This document shows, in pieces, positions 8,900 through 16,936 of a DNA stretch of 64,000 bases. Below the pieces are notes generated by a model, which saw nothing but the letters and a program-made list of their open reading frames with translations, made no database searches and was not told where the DNA came from. Source of the stretch: Planctomycetota bacterium (GTDB lineage: Bacteria > Planctomycetota > UBA1135 > UBA2386); NCBI GenBank assembly GCA_020638695.1, contig JACKIB010000016.1, forward strand, positions 51,218-115,217, read 5' to 3'. A program made the position numbers and the translations under genes. Each line of letters opens with the position of its first letter. The stretch's first letter is position 1.

Positions 8900-8966
8900 G
8901 GCAAGCCAAGGGTCTGCGCTTCGCGGCGTGTCGGCCGGCACCGAGGGATGGTCTGGACGCGGTGCA

Positions 8967-9501
8967 GTGGACAACCCGTACGCGGCTCCGGAGGCGCCAC
9001 TCGATTCCACACCCACCGGCCCGGTGTGGCGCCAGGACAGACTGGTCGTGTGCCGCGACGGAGCTTCCAGAGCGCTGCATCGTCTGCAACGCTCCACCGG
9101 ACGGCAACACGGTGGTCAAGACCGTGCACTGGCACCACCCGGCGCTCTTCCTGCTGTGGCTGCTCAACCCGGTGCTCTATGTCGTCATCGCACTCATGGT
9201 GCGGAAGAAGAGCGGACTGCGCTTCAGCCTTTGACCACGCCACCGCGCACGCCGTCGGCGCGGGGTTCGGTTCGGCGTCGGCGGACTGGTCCTCGGGTTC
9301 ACCGCCATCGTCGTGGGGACGGCACTGAACGTGGACTCGAGCTGGCACCTCGCGGTCGTGGTCGCGGGCTTCGCACTGCTCATCGTGGCCCCCGTGGTCG
9401 GATCCATCCTGGCCACCGTCTTGCACGTCCAACGCATCGAGAGGGGGCGTGCCTACCTGCGGCTGGGAGCCGAGTTCACCGAGTCGATCCCGTTCGGCTA
9501 G
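8967..9501 (+). pseudogene. Frameshifted gene for a small zinc-ribbon-like membrane protein
   Basis: Three adjoining open frames together make one protein. GTG at 8967 gives MDNPYAAPEAPLDSTPTGPV and runs to VVCRDGA near 9063. A frame change then gives LPERCIVCNAPPDGN, VHWHHPALFLLWLLNP and VLYVVIALMVRKKSGLRFSL with a TGA stop at 9232-9234. After it the same frame continues with GLVLGFTAIVVGTALNV, LAVVVAGFALLIVAPVVGSI and the C-terminus GAEFTESIPFG. Proteins with a C-x-x-C pair followed by W-H-P and two or three membrane helices, ending in a G-x-E-F-L-x-S-x-P tail, are common in Planctomycetota and related groups (from memory). Either the gene is decayed or the assembly has small indels. Its 3' end overlaps the end of the minus-strand gene at 9476 by 26 bases. 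Confidence 0.6.
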
Positions 9502-11194
9502 CCCGCTGCCGACAGACGGCGAGCGCGCGCTGCAGCGTGGCGATGTTGGGTCCGGGCAGCGAGACCCGGAGCGCGGCCTCCAACTCGGTGACCGCGCGCG
9601 CGTAGTCCTTGCGCCGCATCGCCTGCATTCCGAGTTCGAACGCGTGGCGGGACGCGGCGTCGCGGTTGCGGACGCTGTGTGGGTCGAGCCGCGCCGACTC
9701 CATCGCCGCCTGCCGCGCCTCTTCGGCTCGGCCGGCCTTCGCCAAGCCGACGCTGAGCCAGTAGTTCGCCTCTGCTGAATCCGGCCGCAGCGCCACCGCG
9801 TGCCGCAGGCGGGACAAGCCCGTCGCGCGGTCGCCGACACGGATCTGCATCAACCCGAGGTGCAGGTGCGCGTCGACGTATCCGGGCTCCAGCTCGAGTG
9901 CGCGTTCCAACAACTGCCGCTTCTCGTCGCCATCGGGCAGGCTCGCCGCCAGACCGCAGTGGGCGTACGCGTTCCCGCCGTACGCCACACTGTGGCGGTA
10001 CAGGGTCTGCTCGGTGCTCCAGATCGGGTTGAGGTACAGTGACAACGCAAGCCCAAGGGCGATCGCGGCGCCGAACACCGCCCGTTGCACCCGCGGCCAC
10101 GCGCCGAGCGCCATGGCCACGCCGAGGAACAGCCACGGACTACCCGGGTACGGACGGTACGGCGTGGTCTCCGGGTGCATCGGCAGGAACGACGACGTCG
10201 GCGACAGCATCAGCGCATAGGCGACGATGCACAGCGCCAGCAGCGGCCTTCGGCGCCGTTGCCAAACTGCGACGCCCACTGCCGCGGCGGCGACCGACGC
10301 CCCCACCGCGATGCGCCACGTCTCGATGTCGAGCTGCGGCATCTGCCGCATCGGCACCGGCCAGACGAAGTTGCGCAGGTAGTAGAACACGTGGTGCTGG
10401 AGCTGGTGCGCGAAGTAAGTCAACGAGTCGGTGCGGTGCACGACGTTCGCCAGGTCCGAGAACCCGAGACCGAAGCGGACGAAGGCCATCAGAGCGGCAG
10501 CCACCGCGCCGAACGGCAGCACGCGCCACAGACGGCGCCACGACCCGGTGAACCACAGCAGCTCGACGGCGCCGATCAGAGCCGGCAAGACGATGCCGTT
10601 CTTCTTGGCGAGCAACGACAGCAGATAGCACGACAGACAGACCGCCCAGCGCAGCGGGGTCTCGCCGATGCGCCGCATCCGCAGATAGGTCCACACGCTG
10701 GCACCCAGGAACACCTGCATCAGCAGCAGGTCACGAGCACAGATGTAGTTGACCGGAACGCCACTGATCGGATGCACTGCGAAGAGTGCAGCCACCAACA
10801 GTGCGGTCGACCCGGCGCGCGCCCCGGCGAGGCGATGCAGCAGCTCGCGCACCAGCAGGTACACCACCCACGAGGCACAAATCTGCAGCAGCAGGTTGCC
10901 GATGCGGAAGCCGACCCGGCTGTCGCCGGAGATCGCGTAGTTGATCGACAAGCTCAGCGGCAGCAGCGGTCGGTACTGGCGCGTGTTCGCCTGGGTCGAG
11001 CTGGTGGTCGGATCGACGAAATGGCGCCAAGGCGGATAGAACGCCTCGATCTCGGGGTTGTCGGCGACGCGCGCGCGATCGTCGATATGGAACCCGTTGC
11101 CCAGCGCGTTGATGAACGCGGCGACGCACAGCGCCACCACGAGTGCGGCGTGCCACAGCACACCGACCGGCTTCGCCGGTGCACGGCCGGGCAT
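9476..11194 (-). CDS. TMTC-like multi-pass membrane protein with C-terminal TPR repeats (GT-C type)
   Basis: 572 aa from the ATG at 11194, which directly precedes the first hydrophobic helix (LWHAALVVALCVAAFINALG); longer in-frame extensions read through the neighbouring gene and are rejected. The first luminal loop NGFHIDDRARVADNPEI carries the acidic DD pair typical of GT-C glycosyltransferases of the PMT/TMTC type. About ten hydrophobic helices follow, then from ~residue 395 TPR units (YAHCGLAASLPDGDEKRQLLERALELEPGY, YVDAHLHLGLMQIRVGDRATG, SAEANYWLSVGLAKAGRAEEA). Such proteins are candidate protein O-mannosyl or related sugar transferases using lipid-linked donors; the acceptor is unknown. 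It follows the molybdenum hydroxylase genes on the same strand with 17 bases between. Confidence 0.7.
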   Translation of the reverse strand: MPGRAPAKPVGVLWHAALVVALCVAAFINALGNGFHIDDRARVADNPEIEAFYPPWRHFVDPTTSSTQANTRQYRPLLPLSLSINYAISGDSRVGFRIGNLLLQICASWVVYLLVRELLHRLAGARAGSTALLVAALFAVHPISGVPVNYICARDLLLMQVFLGASVWTYLRMRRIGETPLRWAVCLSCYLLSLLAKKNGIVLPALIGAVELLWFTGSWRRLWRVLPFGAVAAALMAFVRFGLGFSDLANVVHRTDSLTYFAHQLQHHVFYYLRNFVWPVPMRQMPQLDIETWRIAVGASVAAAAVGVAVWQRRRRPLLALCIVAYALMLSPTSSFLPMHPETTPYRPYPGSPWLFLGVAMALGAWPRVQRAVFGAAIALGLALSLYLNPIWSTEQTLYRHSVAYGGNAYAHCGLAASLPDGDEKRQLLERALELEPGYVDAHLHLGLMQIRVGDRATGLSRLRHAVALRPDSAEANYWLSVGLAKAGRAEEARQAAMESARLDPHSVRNRDAASRHAFELGMQAMRRKDYARAVTELEAALRVSLPGPNIATLQRALAVCRQRASRTGSTR

Positions 11195-11211
11195 CGACTG
11201 CCCCAAGCCTT

Positions 11212-12198
11212 CTACAACCCCAGGCACTCGGACAACGCCCGACGCACGAAGATCGGCGCCATCTTCTTGCGGTACGGCACCTCGCTGTCGGTGTTGTCCA
11301 TGGTGCGTGCCGGCTTGAAGCTGAGCTCCGCAGCCGCCCGCACGAGTTCTTCCGTCACCGGCTGACCGCGCAGCATCGCCTCGGTCTCGGTGGCGTGGAT
11401 CGGCATCGATCCGACCCCGCCGATCCGCACTCGCACGTCGGCGATGCGTTCGCCATCGCGCGCCACCCAGGCGCCGACGCCGAGCACCGGGAAGTCGATC
11501 GAACCGCGGCGACGCAGTTTGTGGTACGCCGCGGACCACGCCCCGGACGCGGGCAGGTGCACCCGCGTCAACAGCTCGTCCGGTCGCTTGGTCAAGTAGG
11601 CGATCCCGTCATCGCGATACAGGTCATCCACCGCGACACGTCGCTCACCGCCCGGCGACAGCAAGGTGACCTCGGCGCCGATCGCGCACAACAACGGCAC
11701 CGTATCGCTGCTCTGCACCGCGTAGCACCGCGGACTGCCGGGTGCCACCCAGCAGATCGGTCCCCGCTCCTTCATGCAGAAGTCGATCGACGCCCGCCAC
11801 TCCTCGGTCTGGTTGTAGTAGTTGCAGCGGGTGTCGAGCAGCAAGTTGCCGCCGATCGTCCCCATGTTGCGGAGCAGCGGGGAGGACACCGAAGCGACGG
11901 CCTGGACGAATGCGGGGTACCACGCGCCGATGCGCGGGTCGCGTTCGATCTCGCGCAGAGTGGTCATCGCGCCGATCGTGCAGGTGCCGGCCGGACCGTC
12001 GCCATCGATCCCGCGCAGCTCCTCGACCCGGGCCAGGCTGATCAGGTGTTCGGCGCTCTGGTGGCGCCGCTTCATGTTGGGGTAGAGGTCGGTTCCGCCG
12101 GCGACGAAACGCGCCTTCGGTCCGCTTTCGGCAAGGATCCGCACCGCTTCGGCGGCAGTGCGCGGGCGGTGGTAGCGGAAGGTCGGGAGGCGTAGCAT
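11212..12198 (-). CDS. Molybdenum hydroxylase FAD subunit with 4Fe-4S loop (4-hydroxybenzoyl-CoA reductase beta-like)
   Basis: 328 aa. The start overlaps the stop of the upstream gene (TGATG at 12200-12196). FAD-binding features of the xanthine dehydrogenase middle subunit are visible: ARFVAGGTDLYPNMKRR, GAMTTLREIERDP and LRNMGTIGGNLLLDTRC. Directly after comes a loop with four cysteines (DTRC, DFC, PIC, PRCY) that includes NYYNQTEEWR. In 4-hydroxybenzoyl-CoA reductase of Thauera this insertion holds an extra 4Fe-4S cluster and is absent from ordinary xanthine or CO dehydrogenases. The subunit passes electrons between the iron-sulphur subunit and FAD. The presence of the loop suggests a low-potential reductase acting on an aromatic CoA thioester rather than an ordinary oxidase; the substrate is inferred. 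Confidence 0.85.
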   Translation of the reverse strand: MLRLPTFRYHRPRTAAEAVRILAESGPKARFVAGGTDLYPNMKRRHQSAEHLISLARVEELRGIDGDGPAGTCTIGAMTTLREIERDPRIGAWYPAFVQAVASVSSPLLRNMGTIGGNLLLDTRCNYYNQTEEWRASIDFCMKERGPICWVAPGSPRCYAVQSSDTVPLLCAIGAEVTLLSPGGERRVAVDDLYRDDGIAYLTKRPDELLTRVHLPASGAWSAAYHKLRRRGSIDFPVLGVGAWVARDGERIADVRVRIGGVGSMPIHATETEAMLRGQPVTEELVRAAAELSFKPARTMDNTDSEVPYRKKMAPIFVRRALSECLGL

Positions 12199-14720
12199 CA
12201 GCCCTTGCCTCCGCTGCGGGTCGGCGCCGGTGCGTCCGACGCGACTTCCTTGCCGTCGCCACCCTCCCAGGGCGGCGGAACGACGCGCGGCTCGGGCCAC
12301 GCAACCGCCGGCACGTCCGACGGGCCGAACCGCGCCTCGCCACCCTTGGCCTTGCTCTGCAAGGCGGCGAAGATCCGCTCGGGGGTGATCGGGTTGGTGT
12401 CGATCCGCACGCCGACCGCGTCGAACACCGCATTCGCCACCGCCGGCATGATCGGCAACAGTGGCCCCTGTCCGGCCTCCTTCGCACCCCAAGGCCCGTT
12501 GGGGTCGTGGTCCTCGACGATGTAGGTCACCACTTCCGGCATGTCGACGGCGAGCGGACTCTTGTAGTCGAGCATCGACGGCTGGTTGTGGAGGAACACC
12601 CGCTTGCCCTTGTGGCTGCGGTCGCGGTAGGCGCTCTCCTCCATGGTGGCCTCGCCGAGCCCCATGTAGACCGAACCCTCGATCTGCCCCATCACCAGCG
12701 CGGCGTTGATGCTGCGGCCGACGTCGTGCGCGACCCAGATCTTCGGGATGGTGTACTGCCCGGTCTCGGGGTCCACCTCGATCTCCACCACCGCGGCGGT
12801 GTAGGAGTACGACGGGCTCGGCCCCACGCCACCGCCCTTGAAGCGCGCCGCCGAACGCGGTGGCTTGTAGCTCCCGACCGTGCCCACCGTGCCGAACTTC
12901 GCCTCGGCGGCGATCACGGCCTCGGCGAAGCTCATGCGGCGACTCGGGTCGGCGGCGTCGAACACGTGTTCGTCGGCGAACACCAGGTTGGACTTGGGCA
13001 CCTCGAGCTTCTCGGCCACCGCCGCCGCGACGATCTCCTTGGCCCGTTCCGCCGCCTGCATCGCGGCGTTGCCGGTCATCAGCGTGACGCGGCTGCTGTA
13101 GCTGCCGAGGTCGACCGGCGTCAGGTCGGTGTCAGCGGTGACGATCCGCAACTTCATCGGGTCGAGCCCGAGCACCTCGGCGACCACATAGGCCAACACC
13201 GACATGCTGCCCTGTCCGATGTCGGTGCTACCACAGAACACCGTGACCAAACCGCTTCGATCCAGCTGCAGCTGCACCCCGGAGTGCGGCATCGCATTCC
13301 AGTAGATCGGCAGCCCGGCGCCGGACAAGTAGCTGCTGCATGCCAGCCCGAGTCCGCGACCGAACGGCAGTTTGCCGCGGCGCTCCTTCCAACCCGATCC
13401 GGCGACCACCTTCTCGATGCACTCGCCAAGGCCCATCGACCCGATGCGCATGAAGTTCGCAGTCAGCTCGCCGCGCTTGGCCAGGTGACGCAATCGCATC
13501 TCCGCCGGATCGAGATCCAAGTCACACGCGACCTTGTCGAGCAGGCACTCGAGCGCGAACCGCGGCTGCACCGTGCCGTGCCCGCGCTTGGGGCCACACG
13601 GTGCCTTGTTGGTGAAGTATCGGGCGCCGCGGAAGTGGTAGTTCTTCAGCTGGTAGGTCACCGTCTGCAGCGCACCGGTGTAGAAGGTGCTGGCCACACC
13701 GTACGAGCCGAACGCGCCGCCATCGAGGTGACTCTCGAAATCGAGCGCTTGGATCTCGCCGTCCTTGCGCACCCCGATCTTGGCCTTCATCAGCACTGGG
13801 TGGCGGCCGCGGTGGCAGTGGAACACTTCCTCCCGGGTCAGCGAGCACTTGACCGGGCGACCGATCTTGCGGCTCATCGCACATGCAGCGACTTCGTGGT
13901 TGAACGGGTCGCTCTTGCCGCCGAACCCACCCCCGTTGGGACAGGCGATCACACGGATGTTGCTGGCCGGCATCGCCAGCACCTTGGTAAGCGCCTTGTG
14001 CAGGTAGTGCGGCGTCTGAGTGCTGCTGTGGATGGTGACCTTGTGGTCCTTGTCGTAGTCCGCCAGGCACGCGTGCTGCTCCATGGGCAAGTGCGTGTTG
14101 CCCTCGAAGAAGAACACGTCTTGGCGCACCAGATCCGATTCGGCAAAGCCGCGCTCGACATCGCCGAACTGCAGGTTGACGTACTTGTGGACGTTGCCCT
14201 CGTCGCCGTAGTCGTGGATCCGTGGCTCGGGAGTGGCGAGCGCTTCGGCCGGCGATCCGATCACCGGCAGCGGCTCGTAGTCGACGACGATCGCCCGGCA
14301 CGCGGCCCATGCGGTCTCCTCGTCGAGCGCCGCCACCGCCGCCACCGGATCGCCGACGAACCGCACGCGGTCGATCGCCAACGTGTGCTCGTCGTTGCTG
14401 ACCGGCAGGATACCGAACTGGTTGGGTAGCTCGGAACCGAGCAGGATCCCGACCACACCCGGCATCGCCGCGGCGGCGCTGGTGTCGATCGAGCGGATCC
14501 GCGCGTGGGCCTGCGTGCTGCGCAGCAGTTTCATGTACACCATGCGCGGCAACGACAGGTTGTCGGCGTAGCCGGTGCGGCCGGTGACCTTGGTGCGCGC
14601 GTCGACCTTGCGCAGTGGTTTGCCGATGACCCGCAGGTCCTGTTGCGGAGTGTCGTGGCGATAGTAGCCCTGATCCGCGGTACCCGGCTGGTTGGCCGCG
14701 CCGTTCGATTCAGCTGCCAT
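12198..14720 (-). CDS. Molybdopterin-binding catalytic subunit, xanthine dehydrogenase / 4-hydroxybenzoyl-CoA reductase family
   Basis: 840 aa, a little longer than HcrA-type alpha subunits (~770) because of a Gly/Pro-rich tail of ~50 residues. Family blocks: RVIGKPLRKVDARTKVTGR, YADNLSLPRMVYMKLLRS, MEQHACLADYD, NGGGFGGKSDPFNHEVAACA, LDGGAFGSYG (Mo cofactor pocket), KRGHGTVQPRFALE, GSTDIGQGSMSVLAYVVAE and GPWGAKEAGQGPLLPIMPAVANAV, in which the Glu of KEAG matches the catalytic glutamate of the family. The enzyme would hydroxylate or reductively dehydroxylate an aromatic substrate at a Mo-pterin (probably MCD) centre. It lies between the 2Fe-2S subunit gene (11-base overlap) and the FAD subunit gene (TGATG overlap), so the three are translationally coupled. 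Confidence 0.88.
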   Translation of the reverse strand: MAAESNGAANQPGTADQGYYRHDTPQQDLRVIGKPLRKVDARTKVTGRTGYADNLSLPRMVYMKLLRSTQAHARIRSIDTSAAAAMPGVVGILLGSELPNQFGILPVSNDEHTLAIDRVRFVGDPVAAVAALDEETAWAACRAIVVDYEPLPVIGSPAEALATPEPRIHDYGDEGNVHKYVNLQFGDVERGFAESDLVRQDVFFFEGNTHLPMEQHACLADYDKDHKVTIHSSTQTPHYLHKALTKVLAMPASNIRVIACPNGGGFGGKSDPFNHEVAACAMSRKIGRPVKCSLTREEVFHCHRGRHPVLMKAKIGVRKDGEIQALDFESHLDGGAFGSYGVASTFYTGALQTVTYQLKNYHFRGARYFTNKAPCGPKRGHGTVQPRFALECLLDKVACDLDLDPAEMRLRHLAKRGELTANFMRIGSMGLGECIEKVVAGSGWKERRGKLPFGRGLGLACSSYLSGAGLPIYWNAMPHSGVQLQLDRSGLVTVFCGSTDIGQGSMSVLAYVVAEVLGLDPMKLRIVTADTDLTPVDLGSYSSRVTLMTGNAAMQAAERAKEIVAAAVAEKLEVPKSNLVFADEHVFDAADPSRRMSFAEAVIAAEAKFGTVGTVGSYKPPRSAARFKGGGVGPSPSYSYTAAVVEIEVDPETGQYTIPKIWVAHDVGRSINAALVMGQIEGSVYMGLGEATMEESAYRDRSHKGKRVFLHNQPSMLDYKSPLAVDMPEVVTYIVEDHDPNGPWGAKEAGQGPLLPIMPAVANAVFDAVGVRIDTNPITPERIFAALQSKAKGGEARFGPSDVPAVAWPEPRVVPPPWEGGDGKEVASDAPAPTRSGGKG

Positions 14721-15267
14721 ACAGGGTCTCCCGTGCCGGTTGCCGCGCTTCGCCCCGCAGCCGCGCAGCCGCGAGTTCGACGGCCTCGAAGATCTTCACG
14801 TAGCCGGTGCAGCGGCAGATGTTGCCCGCCAACGCGGTGCGGATCTTCGCCCGATCCGGGGCGGGGTCGTCCCGCAGCAGGGCGTTGGCCGTGAGCATGA
14901 AACCGGAGCTGCAGTAGCCGCACTGCGAAGCGCCGAGATCCGCGAACGCGTCCTGCAGCGGGTGGAGGTTCGGGCCGTCCGCAAGACCCTCGATGGTTTC
15001 GATCGGCCGCGGATCTCCATCAGCGCCACCGGCGACCTCGAGGGCCAGCGTCAAGCACGACAACACTGGCGTGCCATCGACCAGGACCGTGCAGGTGCCG
15101 CATTCGCCGAGCTCGCAGCCGTGGGTGGTTCCGGTCAGGCCGAGGTCTTCGCGCAGGACCTCGAGCAGGGTGTGGTGCGGGGCGAACGCCACCTCGTGGG
15201 TTTCGCCGTTGACATGGAAAACGCCCAGCTGCTTGGCCGGCGTAGGGCTCTCGGAATGCGGCGACAT
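14710..15267 (-). CDS. 2Fe-2S iron-sulphur subunit of the molybdenum hydroxylase
   Basis: 185 aa, first gene of the three-gene operon. The plant-type ferredoxin domain has cysteines in GCELGECGTCTVLVDGT and SCLTLA; the second, helical domain has QCGYCSSGFM and NICRCTGY. Together they bind the two 2Fe-2S clusters found in every small subunit of this family. No signal peptide is seen, so a cytoplasmic complex is expected. The C-terminus extends ~20 residues beyond the last helix of the usual fold and overlaps the start of the catalytic subunit gene. The complete L-M-S set is present, but no cofactor-maturation genes (XdhC, MobA type) are in view. Confidence 0.9.
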   Translation of the reverse strand: MSPHSESPTPAKQLGVFHVNGETHEVAFAPHHTLLEVLREDLGLTGTTHGCELGECGTCTVLVDGTPVLSCLTLALEVAGGADGDPRPIETIEGLADGPNLHPLQDAFADLGASQCGYCSSGFMLTANALLRDDPAPDRAKIRTALAGNICRCTGYVKIFEAVELAAARLRGEARQPARETLYGS

Positions 15268-15530
15268 CGACCGGTCATCCTAGCCCGCGCTTCTCACGGG
15301 CGGCGAGCGAAATGCGGCAAGTGCCTGTGGGTGCGAGGGAGGCGTCCGAGCCCACCGGCGGCGCATCCCCTGCTGCGTCGCTGCGCCTCGGCTCGTTCAC
15401 CGTCGGAGCGAGGCGTCGCAGCACCCATGCGCCCGATTCTGGCTCACATCCGCGGATCAGTCATCCACCCCACGGCACCGGTGCGAAGGCGCGCAGACGC
15501 GTGTCCTGGAAGTGTGCGCCGCAGAAGGGC

Positions 15531-15658
15531 GGCAAGGAGAACGGCAGGTTCTGCCCCGAGGCGGGGTGCCTCCCCGTCGAGGAGGAGGTTCTGACGTTCG
15601 ACGAAGCCAGCAGCGACCTTGCGCGATCGCAGCAGCTCAGTCACGAATAGTCCGGGCT
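15531..15658. repeat. Repeat B, left-truncated copy
   Basis: Closely matches the reverse complement of the copy at 20584-20759: shared blocks GGCAAGGAGAACGGCAGG, GTTCTGACGTTCGACGAAGC and the terminal AATAGTCCGGGCT. The left ~45 bases, including one terminal repeat, are missing. It abuts a repeat C fragment on its right. The bases before it (15268-15530) hold no gene that I can support. Confidence 0.75.
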
Positions 15659-15751
15659 GAGAGTCTGCGCCACGGGATGACAATCCACGAGATCCGCGCC
15701 TTCCAGCACCCGTCACCCCCGAGAGCCTCGCCGAGTCCACCAGTTCGGTTG
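15659..15751. repeat. Repeat C, truncated copy
   Basis: The sequence GAGTCTGCGCCAC followed by GATGACAAT and GATCCGCGCCTTCCAGCACC matches the reverse complement of the right half of the complete repeat C at 20759-20925. It stops where the degenerate repeat A begins at a CTAG (15752), so it looks cut by that insertion. Confidence 0.65.
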
Positions 15752-15920
15752 CTAGTGGCCCGCGTCCGGAGTTCGCAGCACATGTAGCCGGCCATTCGAT
15801 CCGCTCGCTGCGTTGCAGCTCCTCAGCTTGTCCACCAACAAGCCGTGTCGTCGCAGCGCCTTGCGCGCGAATCGACTGACGCAGCCACATTTGCTGCGAA
15901 CTTCAGACGAGGGGCACTAG
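15752..15920. repeat. Repeat A, old degenerate copy
   Basis: Same layout and length as the three near-identical A copies but with many substitutions. It begins CTAGTGG, keeps the central block GCAGCTCCTCAGCTTGTCC and AACAAGCCGTGTCGTCGCAG, and ends GGGGCACTAG. Its right CTAG (15917-15920) is shared with the young copy that follows, so the young copy inserted at the edge of the old one. Confidence 0.75.
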
Positions 15921-16085
15921 TGGGGTGTGTCCGAAGTTGGTCACATAAGTCGCCGGCCCTACGGCCCGCTCGCGGCGTCGCAGCTCCTCAGCTTGTCCTC
16001 CAACAAGCCGTGTCGTCGCAGCTCCTTGCGAGCGAACCGCATGACTCAACGACTTATGCAACGAACTTCGGACACACCCCACTAG
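15917..16085. repeat. Repeat A copy 1, 169-bp MITE-like element
   Basis: Bounded by CTAG on both sides. The outer 36 bases form a terminal inverted repeat with three mismatches: CTAGTGGGGTGTGTCCGAAG at the left end and its complement CTTCGGACACACCCCACTAG at the right end. It differs by about two bases from the copy at 60622-60790. The right CTAG supplies the TAG stop codon of the minus-strand YugP gene. No transposase is encoded, so it is presumably moved in trans. Confidence 0.85.
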
Positions 16086-16759
16086 TCCCGGCTGCCGCCC
16101 GAAGCCTGCAACACGAAGTAGGCCAACTGTGCCGCCGCCGCGAGCGCCGCGGCGACATACGTGAATCCCGCGGCGAACAGTGTCTTCCGCACCCCGGGCA
16201 TCTCGTCGGCCGCGACGATGCCGGACCGCTCGAGCACGCGGATCGCGCGCGACGACGCATCGAACTCGACCGGCAGGGTCACCAAGTGGAACAACACCGC
16301 GAGCGAGAACCCGAGGATGCCGAGCCACACCAACCCCCCGATCGACAACAGAAACCCGGCGAGCATCATCGGCATCGCCAGCGAGCTGCCGAGCTGCACT
16401 ACGGGGACCAGTTGGGCGCGCCACGCCATCGGCGCGTAGCCCTGGGCGTGCTGAATCGCGTGGCCCACCTCGTGGGCCGCGACCGCGACCGCCGCGGCGC
16501 TGCGCCCGTGCAGGATGTCCTCGGACAACCGCACGGCGCGCGCGCTCGGGTCGTAGTGGTCGGACAACATCCCCGGGACCGCCTCGATCGCCACGTCGCG
16601 GATCCCCGCACCGTCGAGCATCGCCCGCGCGGTCTGCAACCCGGAGAAGCCGGATCGGATCGGCACCTTGGAGAAACGATGGAAGGTCCCCCGCACCCGG
16701 GCACTCGCCCACAGCGACAGCAGGACGAACGGAACGACGATCCACAGGTAGGTCAGCAT
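16082..16759 (-). CDS. YugP-type zinc metallopeptidase, membrane-bound
   Basis: 225 aa. An N-terminal membrane helix (LTYLWIVVPFVLLSLWASARV) is followed by the catalytic region with the zinc motif HEVGH in AVAAHEVGHAIQHAQGY, as in the YugP/neutral zinc peptidase family. It also has the usual FSGLQTARAMLDGAGI and GMLSDHYDPSARAVRLSEDI. Two more hydrophobic hairpins follow (MPMMLAGFLLSIGGLVWLGILGFSLAVLFHLVTLPVEFDASSRAI; FAAGFTYVAAALAAAAQLAYFVL). The length is typical. It faces the cytoplasm or membrane interface; substrates are unknown. The stop codon TAG is part of the CTAG boundary of repeat A, so the element sits exactly at the 3' end without altering the product. Confidence 0.88.
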   Translation of the reverse strand: MLTYLWIVVPFVLLSLWASARVRGTFHRFSKVPIRSGFSGLQTARAMLDGAGIRDVAIEAVPGMLSDHYDPSARAVRLSEDILHGRSAAAVAVAAHEVGHAIQHAQGYAPMAWRAQLVPVVQLGSSLAMPMMLAGFLLSIGGLVWLGILGFSLAVLFHLVTLPVEFDASSRAIRVLERSGIVAADEMPGVRKTLFAAGFTYVAAALAAAAQLAYFVLQASGGSRD

Positions 16760-16936
16760 CGTGGCAATTGCGCGGCACCGCGAACCCCCTGGCTCGCGTG
16801 CGCGGTCGCGGGATACGAAGCTGCCCGGGTGTCGGTGCCGCGCCCGGCAGCATCAACACGGACCGGCATTGCGGTCGAGGTGCAGCTCCTGTCGGAGCAC
16901 CGACCTCGGCATCGCTCGGTGGCGAATCCTTCTCGG

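Noticed and set aside
12507..14429. A 640-codon open frame antisense to the molybdenum catalytic subunit
   Set aside because: Composition (His, Arg, Val, Glu-rich) is that of an antisense shadow, and the sense gene has all family motifs.
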